Numbered from the stretch's first letter, positions 10,137-19,627 are shown. The stretch: 64,000 nucleotides of DNA from Fidelibacterota bacterium (GCA_016934035.1 JAFGTP010000054.1:359872-423871); one strand, 5' to 3'. The notes: generated by a model not told the origin, from the letters alone. Numbers and translations: made by a program.

Positions 10137-10200
10137 TTAGCCGCAGACCTGCGCTGATGGCATTGAATATTTGTGTTGGTCAGTGAAAACCTGCGGCTAA
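10137..10200. repeat. Inverted repeat between rocD and pepD
   Basis: TTAGCCGCAG (10137-10146) and CTGCGGCTAA (10191-10200) are perfect 10-bp arms around a 44-base loop. The left arm and the bases after it (ACCTGCGCTGAT) resemble the minus-strand sequence at 5795-5819. The structure fills most of the rocD-pepD gap and lacks a U-run on either side. Confidence 0.5.
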
Positions 10201-10207
10201 TTTATCA

Positions 10208-11407
10208 TTAAGCTAATACTTCTTTCAAAATCGCAACCGCCTGGTCGATTTCCTGTTTGGTGATCACCAGTGGCGGGGCAATTCTGATAACATTTTCATG
10301 GGTTTCTTTGGCAAGAATACCTTTTTCCTGAAGGGCTTCGCAGAACCTTCTGGCTCCGCCGGCTGTTTTTTTCAGGACGATACCAACCCACAGTCCTTTG
10401 CCGCGAATCAATTCGACATGAGGGCTGTTGATTTTTTTCAATTCATCAATCAGGTAAGCCCCTAATTCGGCTGATTTTTCAATCAGTTTTTCATCCTGCA
10501 AAATTTTCAGGGCCTCACGGGCCACAGCACAGGCCAGCGGGTTTCCGCCGTAAGTCGAGCCGTGGTCACCGGGATTGAAGACATTCATGATTTCTTTGGA
10601 GGCCACAATTGCTGAGACAGGATACATACCTCCGGATAGGGCCTTTCCGATAATGACCATATCGGGTTTAATGCCTTCATGTTCGTAAGCAAATAATTTT
10701 CCGGTCCTGCCCAGTCCGGCCTGAATTTCGTCAGCAATAAAAAGGGCATTGTTTTCTTTACAGATTTTTGCTGCATCTTTCAGAAAACCTTCCCGCGGGA
10801 CAACGACGCCACTTTCACCCTGAATCGGTTCGACAATAAAAGCTGCAGTGTTTTTTGTGATGGCGGCTGCCAGGGCCTCAGCGTCTCCGTAAGGTATGAT
10901 CTTAAAGCCCGGTGTCAGGGGACCGAAACCGTCCTTGTATTGCGGTTCATCGGAAAAGGAGATGATGGTCACCGTACGGCCATGAAAGTTTCCGGCACAG
11001 ACGATGATTTCTGCCTTATCGTCTTCAATACCTTTGACTTTGTAGCCCCATTTTCTGGCGGCTTTGACCGCTGTTTCCACAGCTTCTGCTCCGGAGTTCA
11101 TGGGCAGCATTTTTTCAAAACCGGTCACTTCGCAAAGCTCTCTTGCCAGTTCCGGTAATTGATCGTTTCGAAAGGCTCTTGATGTAAGGGTCAATCTCTC
11201 AGCCTGATTTTTCATCACTTCAACCAATCTTGGATGGCAATGACCCTGATTTACAGCTGAATAGGCAGCAAGAAAATCCATGTATTTTTTGCCGTCGACA
11301 TCTTCTACCCAAATACCGCTACCTTTGGTCAATACTACATCCAGTGGCTTGTAATTTTTCGCACCGTACTTATTTTCCAGTTCAATGCAATGTTTTGTAT
11401 TACTCAT
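10208..11407 (-). CDS. rocD: Ornithine aminotransferase
   Basis: A PLP enzyme that transfers the delta-amino group of ornithine to 2-oxoglutarate, giving glutamate semialdehyde. From the ATG at 11407 it is 399 aa. I prefer this to the in-frame TTG at 11425 because AAAGGG lies just upstream of 11407 and family members begin near this point. Visible marks are MNSGAEAVETAVKAARKWGY (PLP phosphate and substrate region), the aspartate in FIADEIQAGLGRTG, and the Schiff-base lysine in IGKALSGGMYPVS. Acetylornithine aminotransferase is the nearest alternative. The N-terminal NYKPLDVVLTKGSG and GHCHPR segments are characteristic of RocD. Confidence 0.92.
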   Translation of the reverse strand: MSNTKHCIELENKYGAKNYKPLDVVLTKGSGIWVEDVDGKKYMDFLAAYSAVNQGHCHPRLVEVMKNQAERLTLTSRAFRNDQLPELARELCEVTGFEKMLPMNSGAEAVETAVKAARKWGYKVKGIEDDKAEIIVCAGNFHGRTVTIISFSDEPQYKDGFGPLTPGFKIIPYGDAEALAAAITKNTAAFIVEPIQGESGVVVPREGFLKDAAKICKENNALFIADEIQAGLGRTGKLFAYEHEGIKPDMVIIGKALSGGMYPVSAIVASKEIMNVFNPGDHGSTYGGNPLACAVAREALKILQDEKLIEKSAELGAYLIDELKKINSPHVELIRGKGLWVGIVLKKTAGGARRFCEALQEKGILAKETHENVIRIAPPLVITKQEIDQAVAILKEVLA

Positions 11408-11726
11408 ACAATTGCCCTTTCTCAAATAAAATGGTTTAAATAATCTAATGTTTCAAAATTTAATTCTTTAAAATTTAAAGACCAGTTTTTTCTTATAAAA
11501 TATCAGTGGAAATTTGCATTTTCAATTTAGACTGGTAAATTTGAGGAAAATGGAACATTTATACCATGCTTTTCTTTGAAGAAATATGCTTTTTAATAAT
11601 TCAATAAATGCCACAGGCTCGCACCGAAAACCGACCAGGAGATCGGGCTGTTTTTACTTTGTCCAATATCAGCCGAAGGCTTGGTTCAGACCGGTGTGAA
11701 TTTGGGGCCAAAACCAGGAGGAGAAC
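11408..11726. other. Divergent intergenic region, rocD / M20 peptidase
   Basis: 319 bp between divergent genes, AT-rich in the left half, so it should hold promoters in both directions. I find no tRNA, repeat or riboswitch. A strong AGGAGGAGA ribosome binding site precedes the ATG at 11727. Confidence 0.5.
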
Positions 11727-12962
11727 ATGTCGCAAAAAGAAAAAATCAAACAATATTTTCAGGAACATAACGAAAGGATCACCCGCGAGGTGGTGGCGTT
11801 GACTTCCAGGCTGGTAAAAGAAAAAACAGTCAACGTGGTCTCTGCCAAACTGCCGGAACACCCCTATCTGAAATTCCGGGGTGAGGAATACCGCTGCGGC
11901 AATATCGTCAAGGAATTTCTGAACAATGCCAATATTCCCTATCAGGAATTTGCCCGAATGGAAGGCCGTCCCAATATTATCGGCACCTTAGGCAAAAATG
12001 AATCCGGGAAAAGACTGCTGATGCCGGGACATATGGACATTGTGCCTGCCGGTGATGGTTGGGACACCGACCCTTTTGAAACTTACGAAAAAGATGGAAA
12101 ACTTTTCGGACGCGGGACCCTGGATGACAAAGGCCCCCTGGCTTCGATTCTGGTTGCCGGAAAGATCATGAAGGAACTGGGTTTGGCGGATGAACTGAAA
12201 GGCCAGCTGATGTTGGCGGCACTCTCTGACGAAGAGGCCGAAGACCCGGACGGAATCGATTATGGCATCGGTTACCTGCTGGAAGAAAACCTGATTGACC
12301 CAACCTATTCCATTATTCCGGATATCGGTGAGAATATGGTAAATATTGATATTGCTGAAAAAGGGCGGACGGTTTTTAAAATTATTGCCAGAGGAAAACA
12401 GGCCCATGGCTCCACACCGGAGCGGGGTGTCAATGCGGTTTATATGATGGCCCGTTTAGTAAAGGAAATCGAAAAAATGAAATTTGATTACACACCCCAC
12501 CCTGTACTCGGCCATCCGACCCTGAACCTGGGGGAAATCAATGGCGGCGCAGCACCCAATATTGTTCCCGGCTCCTGTGAAATCACCCTTGATATTCGCA
12601 CGGTTCCCGGTATGACCCGGGAAAAGGTCATTCAGCAGCTGACCAATCTGACCCAAAAAGTCCAGGGTGAATTCGAGGTCAGTGTCATGTCCTGGAATGA
12701 GCCTCACGCCATCGACCCGAAAAACGAAGTGGTTGACGCAATTCAGAAAAATGCCAGAGAGGTGCTGGGCTTTGAACCCCAATGCTTTGGAATGGGCGGC
12801 GGTACTTATGCAAAGACACTCAATGTTGCCGGCGTCACTTCAGTCGGCTGGGGCCCGGGTGACGACGAGATGTTCCATGTTGCCAATGAATTTGTGGATA
12901 TTAAACAATTGGTTGATTTTGCCATGATGACCTGTCTCGTGGCTGTGGATTTGTTGAATTAG
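11727..12962 (+). CDS. M20 family metallopeptidase
   Basis: A 411-aa zinc peptidase or deacylase of the ArgE/DapE/carnosinase-like M20 group. Metal ligands are in standard order: His in MPGHMDIVPAG, the bridging Asp in GRGTLDDKGPL, the Glu pair in LSDEEAEDP, Asp in IPDIGE, and a late His in MFHVANEF. The dimerisation (lid) domain spans roughly residues 210-320 and includes GKQAHGSTPERGVNA. No signal peptide is seen, so it is cytosolic. Substrate cannot be fixed; a dipeptidase or acyl-amino-acid hydrolase role fits its position beside pepD and rocD. It stands alone on the plus strand and ends at its own terminator. Confidence 0.88.
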   Translation: MSQKEKIKQYFQEHNERITREVVALTSRLVKEKTVNVVSAKLPEHPYLKFRGEEYRCGNIVKEFLNNANIPYQEFARMEGRPNIIGTLGKNESGKRLLMPGHMDIVPAGDGWDTDPFETYEKDGKLFGRGTLDDKGPLASILVAGKIMKELGLADELKGQLMLAALSDEEAEDPDGIDYGIGYLLEENLIDPTYSIIPDIGENMVNIDIAEKGRTVFKIIARGKQAHGSTPERGVNAVYMMARLVKEIEKMKFDYTPHPVLGHPTLNLGEINGGAAPNIVPGSCEITLDIRTVPGMTREKVIQQLTNLTQKVQGEFEVSVMSWNEPHAIDPKNEVVDAIQKNAREVLGFEPQCFGMGGGTYAKTLNVAGVTSVGWGPGDDEMFHVANEFVDIKQLVDFAMMTCLVAVDLLN

Positions 12963-12983
12963 TTGAATTGACTGATAAAATTC

Positions 12984-13014
12984 AAGGGCACTCACACAGG
13001 GTGTCCTTTTTTTA
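12984..13014 (+). terminator. Intrinsic terminator of the M20 peptidase gene
   Basis: AAGGGCACTC (12984-12993) and GGGTGTCCTT (12999-13008) form a 10-bp stem with two wobble pairs and a five-base loop, followed by a run of seven T. Confidence 0.8.
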
Positions 13015-13112
13015 TTGTTGTTCCTGTGATTTGATTTCATATTTTTTTAAACTATATTTTGTCCAAGAATATTCTGGAGAATTTTGATTTGAAAATAAAG
13101 TAACAAAACAAA

Positions 13113-13232
13113 AATAATGTCAGTTCAACTTAAGCTTTTGGGTCAATTTCACCGTTCTATAATTTCCATTATCGCTGAGAACCTAGATGTGTGAAAATCG
13201 GAATGGTCACCTACGAGACATTTCTTATGATA
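13113..13232 (+). repeat. Dispersed double-hairpin repeat, copy 3 (repeat A)
   Basis: Starts AATAATGTCAG and ends TTTCTTATGATA. It shares CTTTTGGGTCAATTTCAC with the 44384-44508 copy and AATTTCCATTATCGCTGAGA with both others. Unlike those, it is not followed by the palindromic repeat B. It lies between convergent genes in the same orientation as the upstream + strand gene. Confidence 0.75.
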
Positions 13233-13244
13233 AATGCTATAAAA

Positions 13245-13270
13245 GGTTACCGAATAGAAATTTGGTAACC
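13245..13270. repeat. GGTTACC/GGTAACC inverted repeat
   Basis: GGTTACC (13245-13251) and GGTAACC (13264-13270) are perfect arms 12 bases apart, where repeat B would begin in the other two loci. A further hairpin-like stretch (GCGACAATTGGAATGATCGC, 13319-13338) resembles the stems of repeat A. Confidence 0.45.
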
Positions 13271-13381
13271 AGAAATAAGTAAGCAATTTTCTTACATCAC
13301 ATTGAATAGCTTTGAAAGCGACAATTGGAATGATCGCCAGCTTCGGGCCGAGAGGATAATTGAAATCAAACTCACAAAATG

Positions 13382-15952
13382 TCAGTCATTCAGAAGACTT
13401 CTGACTTTTTTTGCAAGTTCGATGTGGGTGTAGGGTTTTTGAATAAAATCCACATTTTCTTTGAGAATATCATGATGGACAATACTGTTGTCGGTATATC
13501 CGGATATGAAGAGGATTTTTACCGCTGGTTTAATTTTGATAATTTTTTCGGCCAGTTCTTTGCCTCCCATAACCGGCATGATAACATCGGAAATCACGAG
13601 GTCAAATTGTTGAATTTTGTCGATATACTGTTCAAGGGCCTCTCGTCCGTTTTCGGCACTGAGGACCTGGTATCCATATTTTTCCAGGTTGCTGATGGTA
13701 ATATTCCTTACGGCTTCATCGTCTTCAACAACAAGGATGGTTTCCTGGCCGGCCAGATGATCTGACTTCTCATTAACTTCTTCTTGAATCCCCGAAGGCC
13801 TTTGCGCCATGGGAAAATATATTTTAAAGGTGGTTCCGACGTTTTGTTCACTGTAAACATAGATGAACCCACCGTTTTGCTTGATAATTCCATAGACCAT
13901 GGCCAAACCCAGTCCGGTCCCTTTATGCCGTCCTTTGGTGGTGAAAAAAGGTTCAAATATATGTTGGACCACAGATTTACTCATACCCGTTCCGGTGTCG
14001 CTGATAGCCAGCATGACATAGGTTCCGGGTTTGAATCCCATATGGTCTTTTTCATACTCCTGATCTATGGTTTTGACAGCGGTTTCGATGGTCAGTTTTC
14101 CGCCTAAAGGCATGGCATCCCGGGCATTGACAGCAAGGTTCATAATCACCTGGTCCATCTGTCCGGGGTCTGCTTTGATGTTTTCCAGATCTTCGGCCAA
14201 ATAGGTAATGATTTCAATATTTTCGCCCAGCAGCCTGCTCAGCATTTTGATCTGTTCGTGAAGGATTTCGTTGAGATTAATCGTTTTGGGCTGGATCAGC
14301 TGCTTGCGGCTGAAGGCCAGCAATTGGGACGTGAGACGCGCTGCCCGGTTCCCTGCATTTTTTATCTCCCGGATTGGGTCTTTGAGGTTTTCTGGTAAAT
14401 TCATTGCTGTCATCAAATCGCTGTAGCCGTTGATCACTGTCAGCAGGTTATTGAAATCGTGAGCAATACCGCCAGCCAGTTGTCCAATGGCTTCCATTTT
14501 TTGGGATTGGTAGAGTTGGGTTTCCAGTTTTTTCTTATCTGTAATATCCCTGACAATGATCTGGATTGCAAGGCTTGCCTTATAGCGGACTGAGGCGAAA
14601 GTTGCTTCGATATTCAGTATGTTTTGTTGGGTATCCATACAGGAAAATTCAAGATATTTTTGCTTGATTTTACCGGACAAGATATCTTTAATAGTACTCT
14701 TTACCGTTTTCTGGTCTGCGGGAACAACCATGTCAGTGAAATTCAAATTGGGTCCTTTCAGCGAATCCCGGTCCAGATTGAAAATAGTTAAAAATTTTTC
14801 ATTGATCACTTCAATAGTGTCATTAAAAATAAGGAAAATCCCATTTGGAGAGTTTTCGATCAGGCTTCTGTACTTCTCTTCGCTTTCCAGTAGTAATTGT
14901 TCGGCCTTTTTGTTGTAAGTGACGTCCAGATATATTCCGGCAGCCTGCAGAGGTTTTCCCTCCTCGCTCCAGCGGATTACTTTGCCACGGTCAGAGATCC
15001 AGTGCCATTGACCATTTTGCGCCAGCATCCGGTATTCGCATTCATAATGGTCGCTTTGGCCACTAAGATTTAACTGCAATCTATGCATCATTTCTTCCAG
15101 GTCGTCAGGGTGGATCAGTTTTTTCCAGATATCCAGGTTTGGTTCAAATTCTGATTGTTCATATTCAAGCATTTCAATCCAGCGGTTGCTGTAGACCATT
15201 TCATTGGTTTTGATATTCCAGTCCCAGGTCCCAATGTTGGCGCCCGTCATCGCCATGTTCATTCGTTCTTCATTTTCCATGATCTGATTGTGTAAATTGG
15301 ATTCTTCGGTAACATCCCGAAAAACCAAAACAGCTCCCCGGACGATTCCGTTATCACTTTTGAGAGGTGCGCCGTAATCGGCAATTTGAAATCGTTTTCC
15401 GTCTTTTCGAAGGAGTTCGGTATGGTTGGCAAGTCCGACTGTTTGATTGGTTTGAAGGACTTTTTCCACAGGGTTAATAGCCGTTTTTCCGGTTTTTGAG
15501 TTTTGTATGGTAAAGACCTCCTGCAAAGGGTGGTTCCGGGCTTGTTCGAGGACCCAGCCGGTCAGGAATTCTGCTGCGGGATTCATATTGGTGATTTTTC
15601 CCATCGCATCAGTGACGATCACTCCGTCGCCAATGGAATGAAAAGTGATTCGGTAGTTTTCTTCACTTTTTTTCAGATCATCGGTGAGGGATTGTTTAAA
15701 AAAGGCATAGAATAAAAAAGCCCAGGACATCGGCAGGAGGGCGCCCCAAAAATTTTCCACGGGTTCCAGTATTTTGGAAATCCCTATCCATTCCAGCCAG
15801 AGATAAAGGGAATAGAGAGAATTGAACACTAAAAGGACGATTAGTAGAATTTTTATATCATGTCCTTTGAAATTTTTCCATTTAAAAAGGATTGTTATGA
15901 TGGATAATATTGAAAAAATGAATGTTGCAAAGTCCAGGTAGCTGATGAACAT
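13382..15952 (-). CDS. Membrane hybrid sensor histidine kinase, PAS-rich
   Basis: 856 aa. Two or three hydrophobic helices fill residues 1-95. Three PAS domains follow at about 100-215, 225-345 and 355-475. The kinase core comes next: the H-box GGIAHDFNNLL with His near residue 498, then an HATPase with NLAVNARDAM and DTGTGM motifs and GRHKGTGLGLAMVYG as G-box. A C-terminal receiver has acidic residues VVEDDE and phospho-acceptor Asp near 789 (ISDVIMP). It should autophosphorylate and relay to its own receiver. No output domain or partner regulator is adjacent. The input is unknown. Its start overlaps the stop of the small membrane protein upstream, so the two are translationally coupled. Confidence 0.9.
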   Translation of the reverse strand: MFISYLDFATFIFSILSIITILFKWKNFKGHDIKILLIVLLVFNSLYSLYLWLEWIGISKILEPVENFWGALLPMSWAFLFYAFFKQSLTDDLKKSEENYRITFHSIGDGVIVTDAMGKITNMNPAAEFLTGWVLEQARNHPLQEVFTIQNSKTGKTAINPVEKVLQTNQTVGLANHTELLRKDGKRFQIADYGAPLKSDNGIVRGAVLVFRDVTEESNLHNQIMENEERMNMAMTGANIGTWDWNIKTNEMVYSNRWIEMLEYEQSEFEPNLDIWKKLIHPDDLEEMMHRLQLNLSGQSDHYECEYRMLAQNGQWHWISDRGKVIRWSEEGKPLQAAGIYLDVTYNKKAEQLLLESEEKYRSLIENSPNGIFLIFNDTIEVINEKFLTIFNLDRDSLKGPNLNFTDMVVPADQKTVKSTIKDILSGKIKQKYLEFSCMDTQQNILNIEATFASVRYKASLAIQIIVRDITDKKKLETQLYQSQKMEAIGQLAGGIAHDFNNLLTVINGYSDLMTAMNLPENLKDPIREIKNAGNRAARLTSQLLAFSRKQLIQPKTINLNEILHEQIKMLSRLLGENIEIITYLAEDLENIKADPGQMDQVIMNLAVNARDAMPLGGKLTIETAVKTIDQEYEKDHMGFKPGTYVMLAISDTGTGMSKSVVQHIFEPFFTTKGRHKGTGLGLAMVYGIIKQNGGFIYVYSEQNVGTTFKIYFPMAQRPSGIQEEVNEKSDHLAGQETILVVEDDEAVRNITISNLEKYGYQVLSAENGREALEQYIDKIQQFDLVISDVIMPVMGGKELAEKIIKIKPAVKILFISGYTDNSIVHHDILKENVDFIQKPYTHIELAKKVRSLLND

Positions 15953-16230
15953 TATGCAGGATCTCCGGGTTTTCGTGTTGATATTTTCCAGGTCCAGAAG
16001 AAAAATACCAGAGTGCTGAAGGTATAAGAAAAATGTTCCAGCAGGTTTAAAAAATTGTTCAGAAAAAAGGTTTCCAGCACCGTCGCCATCCAGGCTGTCA
16101 GGGTGATGCTGAAAGCAAGGATTAAATATTTTTTATAAGGGATCCGGTCCAGTAACTTTTTGTAGGCAAAGAGAAATATGAAAACGCCAATTCCCAGGGC
16201 AAACATTAGAAATTCATCAGAATGGTTCAA
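15952..16230 (-). CDS. Small membrane protein coupled to the histidine kinase
   Basis: 92 aa with about three hydrophobic helices (near residues 6-24, 33-53 and 66-84) and short charged loops. I recognise no family. It sits directly upstream of the kinase and overlaps it by one base (TGATG-type junction), so the two are almost certainly made together. With the two or three helices at the kinase N-terminus it could form a single sensory membrane module, which is inference. An AGGAGAT ribosome binding site lies before the ATG, supporting it as a real gene. Confidence 0.65.
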   Translation of the reverse strand: MNHSDEFLMFALGIGVFIFLFAYKKLLDRIPYKKYLILAFSITLTAWMATVLETFFLNNFLNLLEHFSYTFSTLVFFFWTWKISTRKPGDPA

Positions 16231-16398
16231 TTCAGCATCTCCTCGAAAATTTGTTAATTCATTGTTATGTTCAGAATAATATAGTCATAAAAATACAGGA
16301 TGCAAAATCCTGAAAATAATTCATCGGAATGAACGATCGGATGTGGATCTTCAGACTCTGATTTTCAGTAGAATTTTCGATGAAGCTAGGAGCCGTGG

Positions 16399-17205
16399 CT
16401 AATAAATTTCCGGCACAAAGGTCTGGTCACTAATCGGCGGACGGACGTACCCGGTGTTTTCCTGACGGGGTGGTAATTCTATGGGGCCAGGTGTCATATC
16501 TTCATACGGGACTATGGATAATAAATGGCTGATGCAGTTAAGACGGGCTTTTTTCTTGTCATCGGCATTGACAACGTACCAGGGTGCCTGTTTGATATCG
16601 GTATGGGCAAACATGACATCCTTGGCTTTGGAGTATTCTACCCATTTGGAGCGGGACTCCAAGTCCATGGGACTGAGTTTCCAGCGCTTGGTGGGATCCG
16701 TGAGTCTGGCCTGAAATCGCTTTTCCTGCTCTTCATCACTAACAGAAAACCAGTACTTGATCAGCAAAATGCCAGAGCGGATAAGCATCCGTTCAAATTC
16801 AGGACAGGTACGTAAAAATTCCTGATATTGCGCTTCGGTACAAAAATCCATGACCCGTTCTACACCGGCCCGATTATACCAGCTGCGGTCAAATAGGACC
16901 ATTTCTCCGGCGGCAGGAAAATGGGCCACATACCGTTGAAAATACCATTGGGTTTTTTCCTTTTCAGTAGGAACACCCAGGGCTACCACCCGGCAGATTC
17001 TGGGATTAAGGGATTCGGTGATACGCTTGATGACACCACCCTTTCCGGCAGCATCGCGGCCTTCAAATAGGACCATGATGCGAAGCCCTTTGGTTTTGAT
17101 CCATTCCTGTAATTTCACCAGTTCAATCTGAAGCCTGGCCAGTTCTTTTTCATAGACTTTTCCACTCAGAATATTTTTATTGTTTTTTTTCTTTTTATTG
17201 CCCAT
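16399..17205 (-). CDS. ppk2: Polyphosphate kinase 2
   Basis: 268 aa, the size of single-domain class I PPK2, which reversibly transfers phosphate between polyphosphate and nucleotides (commonly ADP or GDP to the triphosphate). The Walker A motif GRDAAGKGG is at residues 49-57 and the Walker B/lid start FDRSWYNRAGVERVM at 105-119. The conserved PTKRWKLSPMDLESRSKW lid segment is present. The N-terminal Lys/Asn-rich stretch is unusual but short. It is a single gene. A strong AAGGAGTTGAC region precedes the ATG. Nucleotide preference cannot be read with certainty. Confidence 0.9.
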   Translation of the reverse strand: MGNKKKKNNKNILSGKVYEKELARLQIELVKLQEWIKTKGLRIMVLFEGRDAAGKGGVIKRITESLNPRICRVVALGVPTEKEKTQWYFQRYVAHFPAAGEMVLFDRSWYNRAGVERVMDFCTEAQYQEFLRTCPEFERMLIRSGILLIKYWFSVSDEEQEKRFQARLTDPTKRWKLSPMDLESRSKWVEYSKAKDVMFAHTDIKQAPWYVVNADDKKKARLNCISHLLSIVPYEDMTPGPIELPPRQENTGYVRPPISDQTFVPEIY

Positions 17206-17335
17206 GTCAACTCCTTCTCAAAAATAAGCATAAGATGAAAATAAATATAAAGCCATCTTTTATCAATTTTTGTGTCCTTTTTTCATAAATAGATTCTAAA
17301 TTCATTGGATTACAGAGTTAAATCAGGAGGATAAC

Positions 17336-18511
17336 ATGAAAAGATTATTAATGGTGACCATTTTTATTTCAAGCCTGCTGCTGGCCGACAGCCCGTCGCG
17401 GGTCTTGTTGAATCTTACGGAAAATCCGGCCTCGGAAATAGCTGTCACCTGGCGTAATTATGATAAAATAAAAAATCCCCGGGTCCAGATCCTGCCAGCC
17501 GATGCTTCAACCAAAATGGACCCAAAAGCAAGCACCTTTTCAGCCGGCACAGAAATCCTTAAAATCAATGAACTGGAAATTTATCAACATGGACTGATCG
17601 TGGACCAGTTGAAACCCGGCACCACCTATGCTTACCGGGTAGGTACCGAGGATTCATGGAGTGAGTGGAACCATTTTACCACGGCCTGCAAAGAGCCGGT
17701 CCCTTTTCAGTTTGTCTATCTCGGAGATGTGCAAAATGGCATTTTTGATATGAGCAGCCGGGTCCTGCGAAGTGCATACCGGAGGGCCCCCAATGCCGGT
17801 TTTTGGCTGTATGCCGGTGATATTGTCAATCATGGCGACAATGATCATGAATGGGGTGAAATTTTTGATGCCCTGGGATGGATTTCCCGGACAACGCCGA
17901 TGGTATTTTTACCGGGGAACCATGAGTATCCCAGGATTGAAAATTCGCGAATATTGACGCCGCTATGGCGCCCGCAAATGACTCAGCCGGAAAACGGACC
18001 GGAGGGCCTGGAAGAAAGCGCCTTTTATATTGATTACCAGGGACTTCGACTAATCACACTGAATGGCAATGAAAAACTGGAAGAACAGGTCCGTTGGCTG
18101 GATAAGGTGCTTTCAGAAAACAAACAGTTCTGGACCATTATATCGATCCACCAGCCTTTTTATTCAACAGCCCAGGGTCGGGACAGCAAAGACCGCCGGG
18201 ACCTTTTTCTGCCCATTATTGATAAATATTCTGTCGATCTTGTCCTGCAGGGGCATGACCATACTTATGGACGGACCTACAAGCTCAGGGGTGGAAATAT
18301 TGTTCCTTCCCATGAGCCTGGAACATATTATGCGGTCTCAGTTGTTGGTGTAAAAGTCTATGACATGAAGGAAGAAAATATGAAGTTCATGGCAAAAATG
18401 GGAAATGGCCGCCAGCTCTTTCAGGTCATCGGACTCGATGGAAATGTTTTGACCTACAGGAGTTATGACGCTACCGGCGCAGTATATGATAGTTTTGAAA
18501 TAATTAAATAG
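17336..18511 (+). CDS. Secreted purple-acid-phosphatase-like metallophosphoesterase
   Basis: 391 aa with an N-terminal signal peptide (hydrophobic residues 3-16, cleavage near LLLADS). A fibronectin-like purple acid phosphatase N-domain (about 20-115) leads into the calcineurin-like fold. Motifs in order are YLGDVQ, YAGDIVNHGD, PGNHEYP, IHQPFYS and QGHDHTYGR, covering the dinuclear metal ligands. It should hydrolyse phosphate esters in the periplasm or outside the cell. An AGGAGGATAAC ribosome binding site precedes the ATG. It converges with the glycosyltransferase gene only three bases beyond its stop, with no terminator between. The neighbouring PPK2 hints at phosphate economy, but the genes are divergent. 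Confidence 0.88.
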   Translation: MKRLLMVTIFISSLLLADSPSRVLLNLTENPASEIAVTWRNYDKIKNPRVQILPADASTKMDPKASTFSAGTEILKINELEIYQHGLIVDQLKPGTTYAYRVGTEDSWSEWNHFTTACKEPVPFQFVYLGDVQNGIFDMSSRVLRSAYRRAPNAGFWLYAGDIVNHGDNDHEWGEIFDALGWISRTTPMVFLPGNHEYPRIENSRILTPLWRPQMTQPENGPEGLEESAFYIDYQGLRLITLNGNEKLEEQVRWLDKVLSENKQFWTIISIHQPFYSTAQGRDSKDRRDLFLPIIDKYSVDLVLQGHDHTYGRTYKLRGGNIVPSHEPGTYYAVSVVGVKVYDMKEENMKFMAKMGNGRQLFQVIGLDGNVLTYRSYDATGAVYDSFEIIK

Positions 18512-18514
18512 GCC

Positions 18515-19627
18515 TTACTTCCACTTAACATTTTTTCCGACAAAACTCATTAGACCGAGGAAAAAAGCATAAGGTGGATAAAGAATAAACCAGATAGGGA
18601 AAATGGTGAGTATTTTAGTCATGCCGAAAAGATCGGCAGCCTTGATGGCCAGCAGGTTTTCAATCAAATATTTCATCAACGTCAGGCTGAATAAATAGAT
18701 CCCAAAGTTACTGTTGGCCAGGGTCAGAAAAAAATAAAACAGCAGTGCACTGTTTGAACCAAAGGCCGCCAGGGAAATAAAAAATACCAGCGGGTTAAAC
18801 TTCCGTGTATAATTGGCCTCAAAGGCCCAGCGTATTCTCTGGCGCATAAAACTGCGAAAATTTTTCAGGGCCCTGGTTTTGACTTGGCTGCCTGAGTGGG
18901 TAGAAAACAGGATTTTGCCGGAATTTATTTTCGCGAATTTTTGAATAAAAAGTGTATCATCGCCGCCCTTGAGGGTCTTGAGCCCGTCATAACCGCCGCA
19001 ATTGTAAAAGGCCTTTTTGCGAAAGGAAATATTTTGTCCGCTTCCGGCCCAGTGAAATCCCAGGTTTAGGGCTCCTTTAGCTGCGGCCATTAACATTAAA
19101 AAATCAAGTTTTTGTATTTTTTGAAAGAGGGTAGGATCAGTCATGACTTCAGAAAATCCAATGACCATATCCACGTCTTCCTGATACTGGGTGGCCATGG
19201 ATGAAATCCATGTCGGCGGAACAATACAGTCCGCATCGGTGGATAAAATAATTTCGCCGCGTGCATTCTCAATCCCCATCATCATGGCTTCTTTTTTATA
19301 TTTTAAATCCGATGAATAATCTTTGGTAGTCAGCACCTGAAACCGGAGATTGCCCGCCACCCGGCTTTTGAGCTGGTTGAAGGTATCGTCATCGGAACTG
19401 TTATCGATCAGCAAAATTTCATATTTATCGGGTGAATAATCCTGGTTTTGCAGGCCCTCCAGCAGGGCAGCAAGGTTCTCTTCTTCATTTTTTAAGGCAA
19501 TGACTACTGAGATAAAAGGCTGATAGTGGGAAGTTTCACGGGGCTTTTTCCGCAACCCCCAATAAAAGAGGGCAATGACAAAAAAATGAACCAGGCTAAA
19601 AAAAAACAACAAGAGATGAAGGATCAT
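18515..19627 (-). CDS. Membrane-anchored family 2 glycosyltransferase
   Basis: 370 aa. One N-terminal membrane helix (residues 2-25) is followed by a GT-A domain starting FISVVIALKNEEENL. It has the nucleotide-binding IDNSSDDDT and DXD-like STDADC motifs, and a QXXRW-like RQRIRWAFEA segment. Two to four hydrophobic helices close the C-terminus (about 285-365). This resembles processive or lipid-linked sugar transferases of the GT2 family. Acceptor and sugar are unknown. Its start overlaps the mgtE stop by four bases, placing it last in a five-gene minus-strand operon. Confidence 0.85.
   Translation of the reverse strand: MILHLLLFFFSLVHFFVIALFYWGLRKKPRETSHYQPFISVVIALKNEEENLAALLEGLQNQDYSPDKYEILLIDNSSDDDTFNQLKSRVAGNLRFQVLTTKDYSSDLKYKKEAMMMGIENARGEIILSTDADCIVPPTWISSMATQYQEDVDMVIGFSEVMTDPTLFQKIQKLDFLMLMAAAKGALNLGFHWAGSGQNISFRKKAFYNCGGYDGLKTLKGGDDTLFIQKFAKINSGKILFSTHSGSQVKTRALKNFRSFMRQRIRWAFEANYTRKFNPLVFFISLAAFGSNSALLFYFFLTLANSNFGIYLFSLTLMKYLIENLLAIKAADLFGMTKILTIFPIWFILYPPYAFFLGLMSFVGKNVKWK

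Noticed and set aside
17215..17335. Small RNA or riboswitch in the ppk2/phosphoesterase gap
   Set aside because: The gap is short and AT-rich, and I see no conserved structure.
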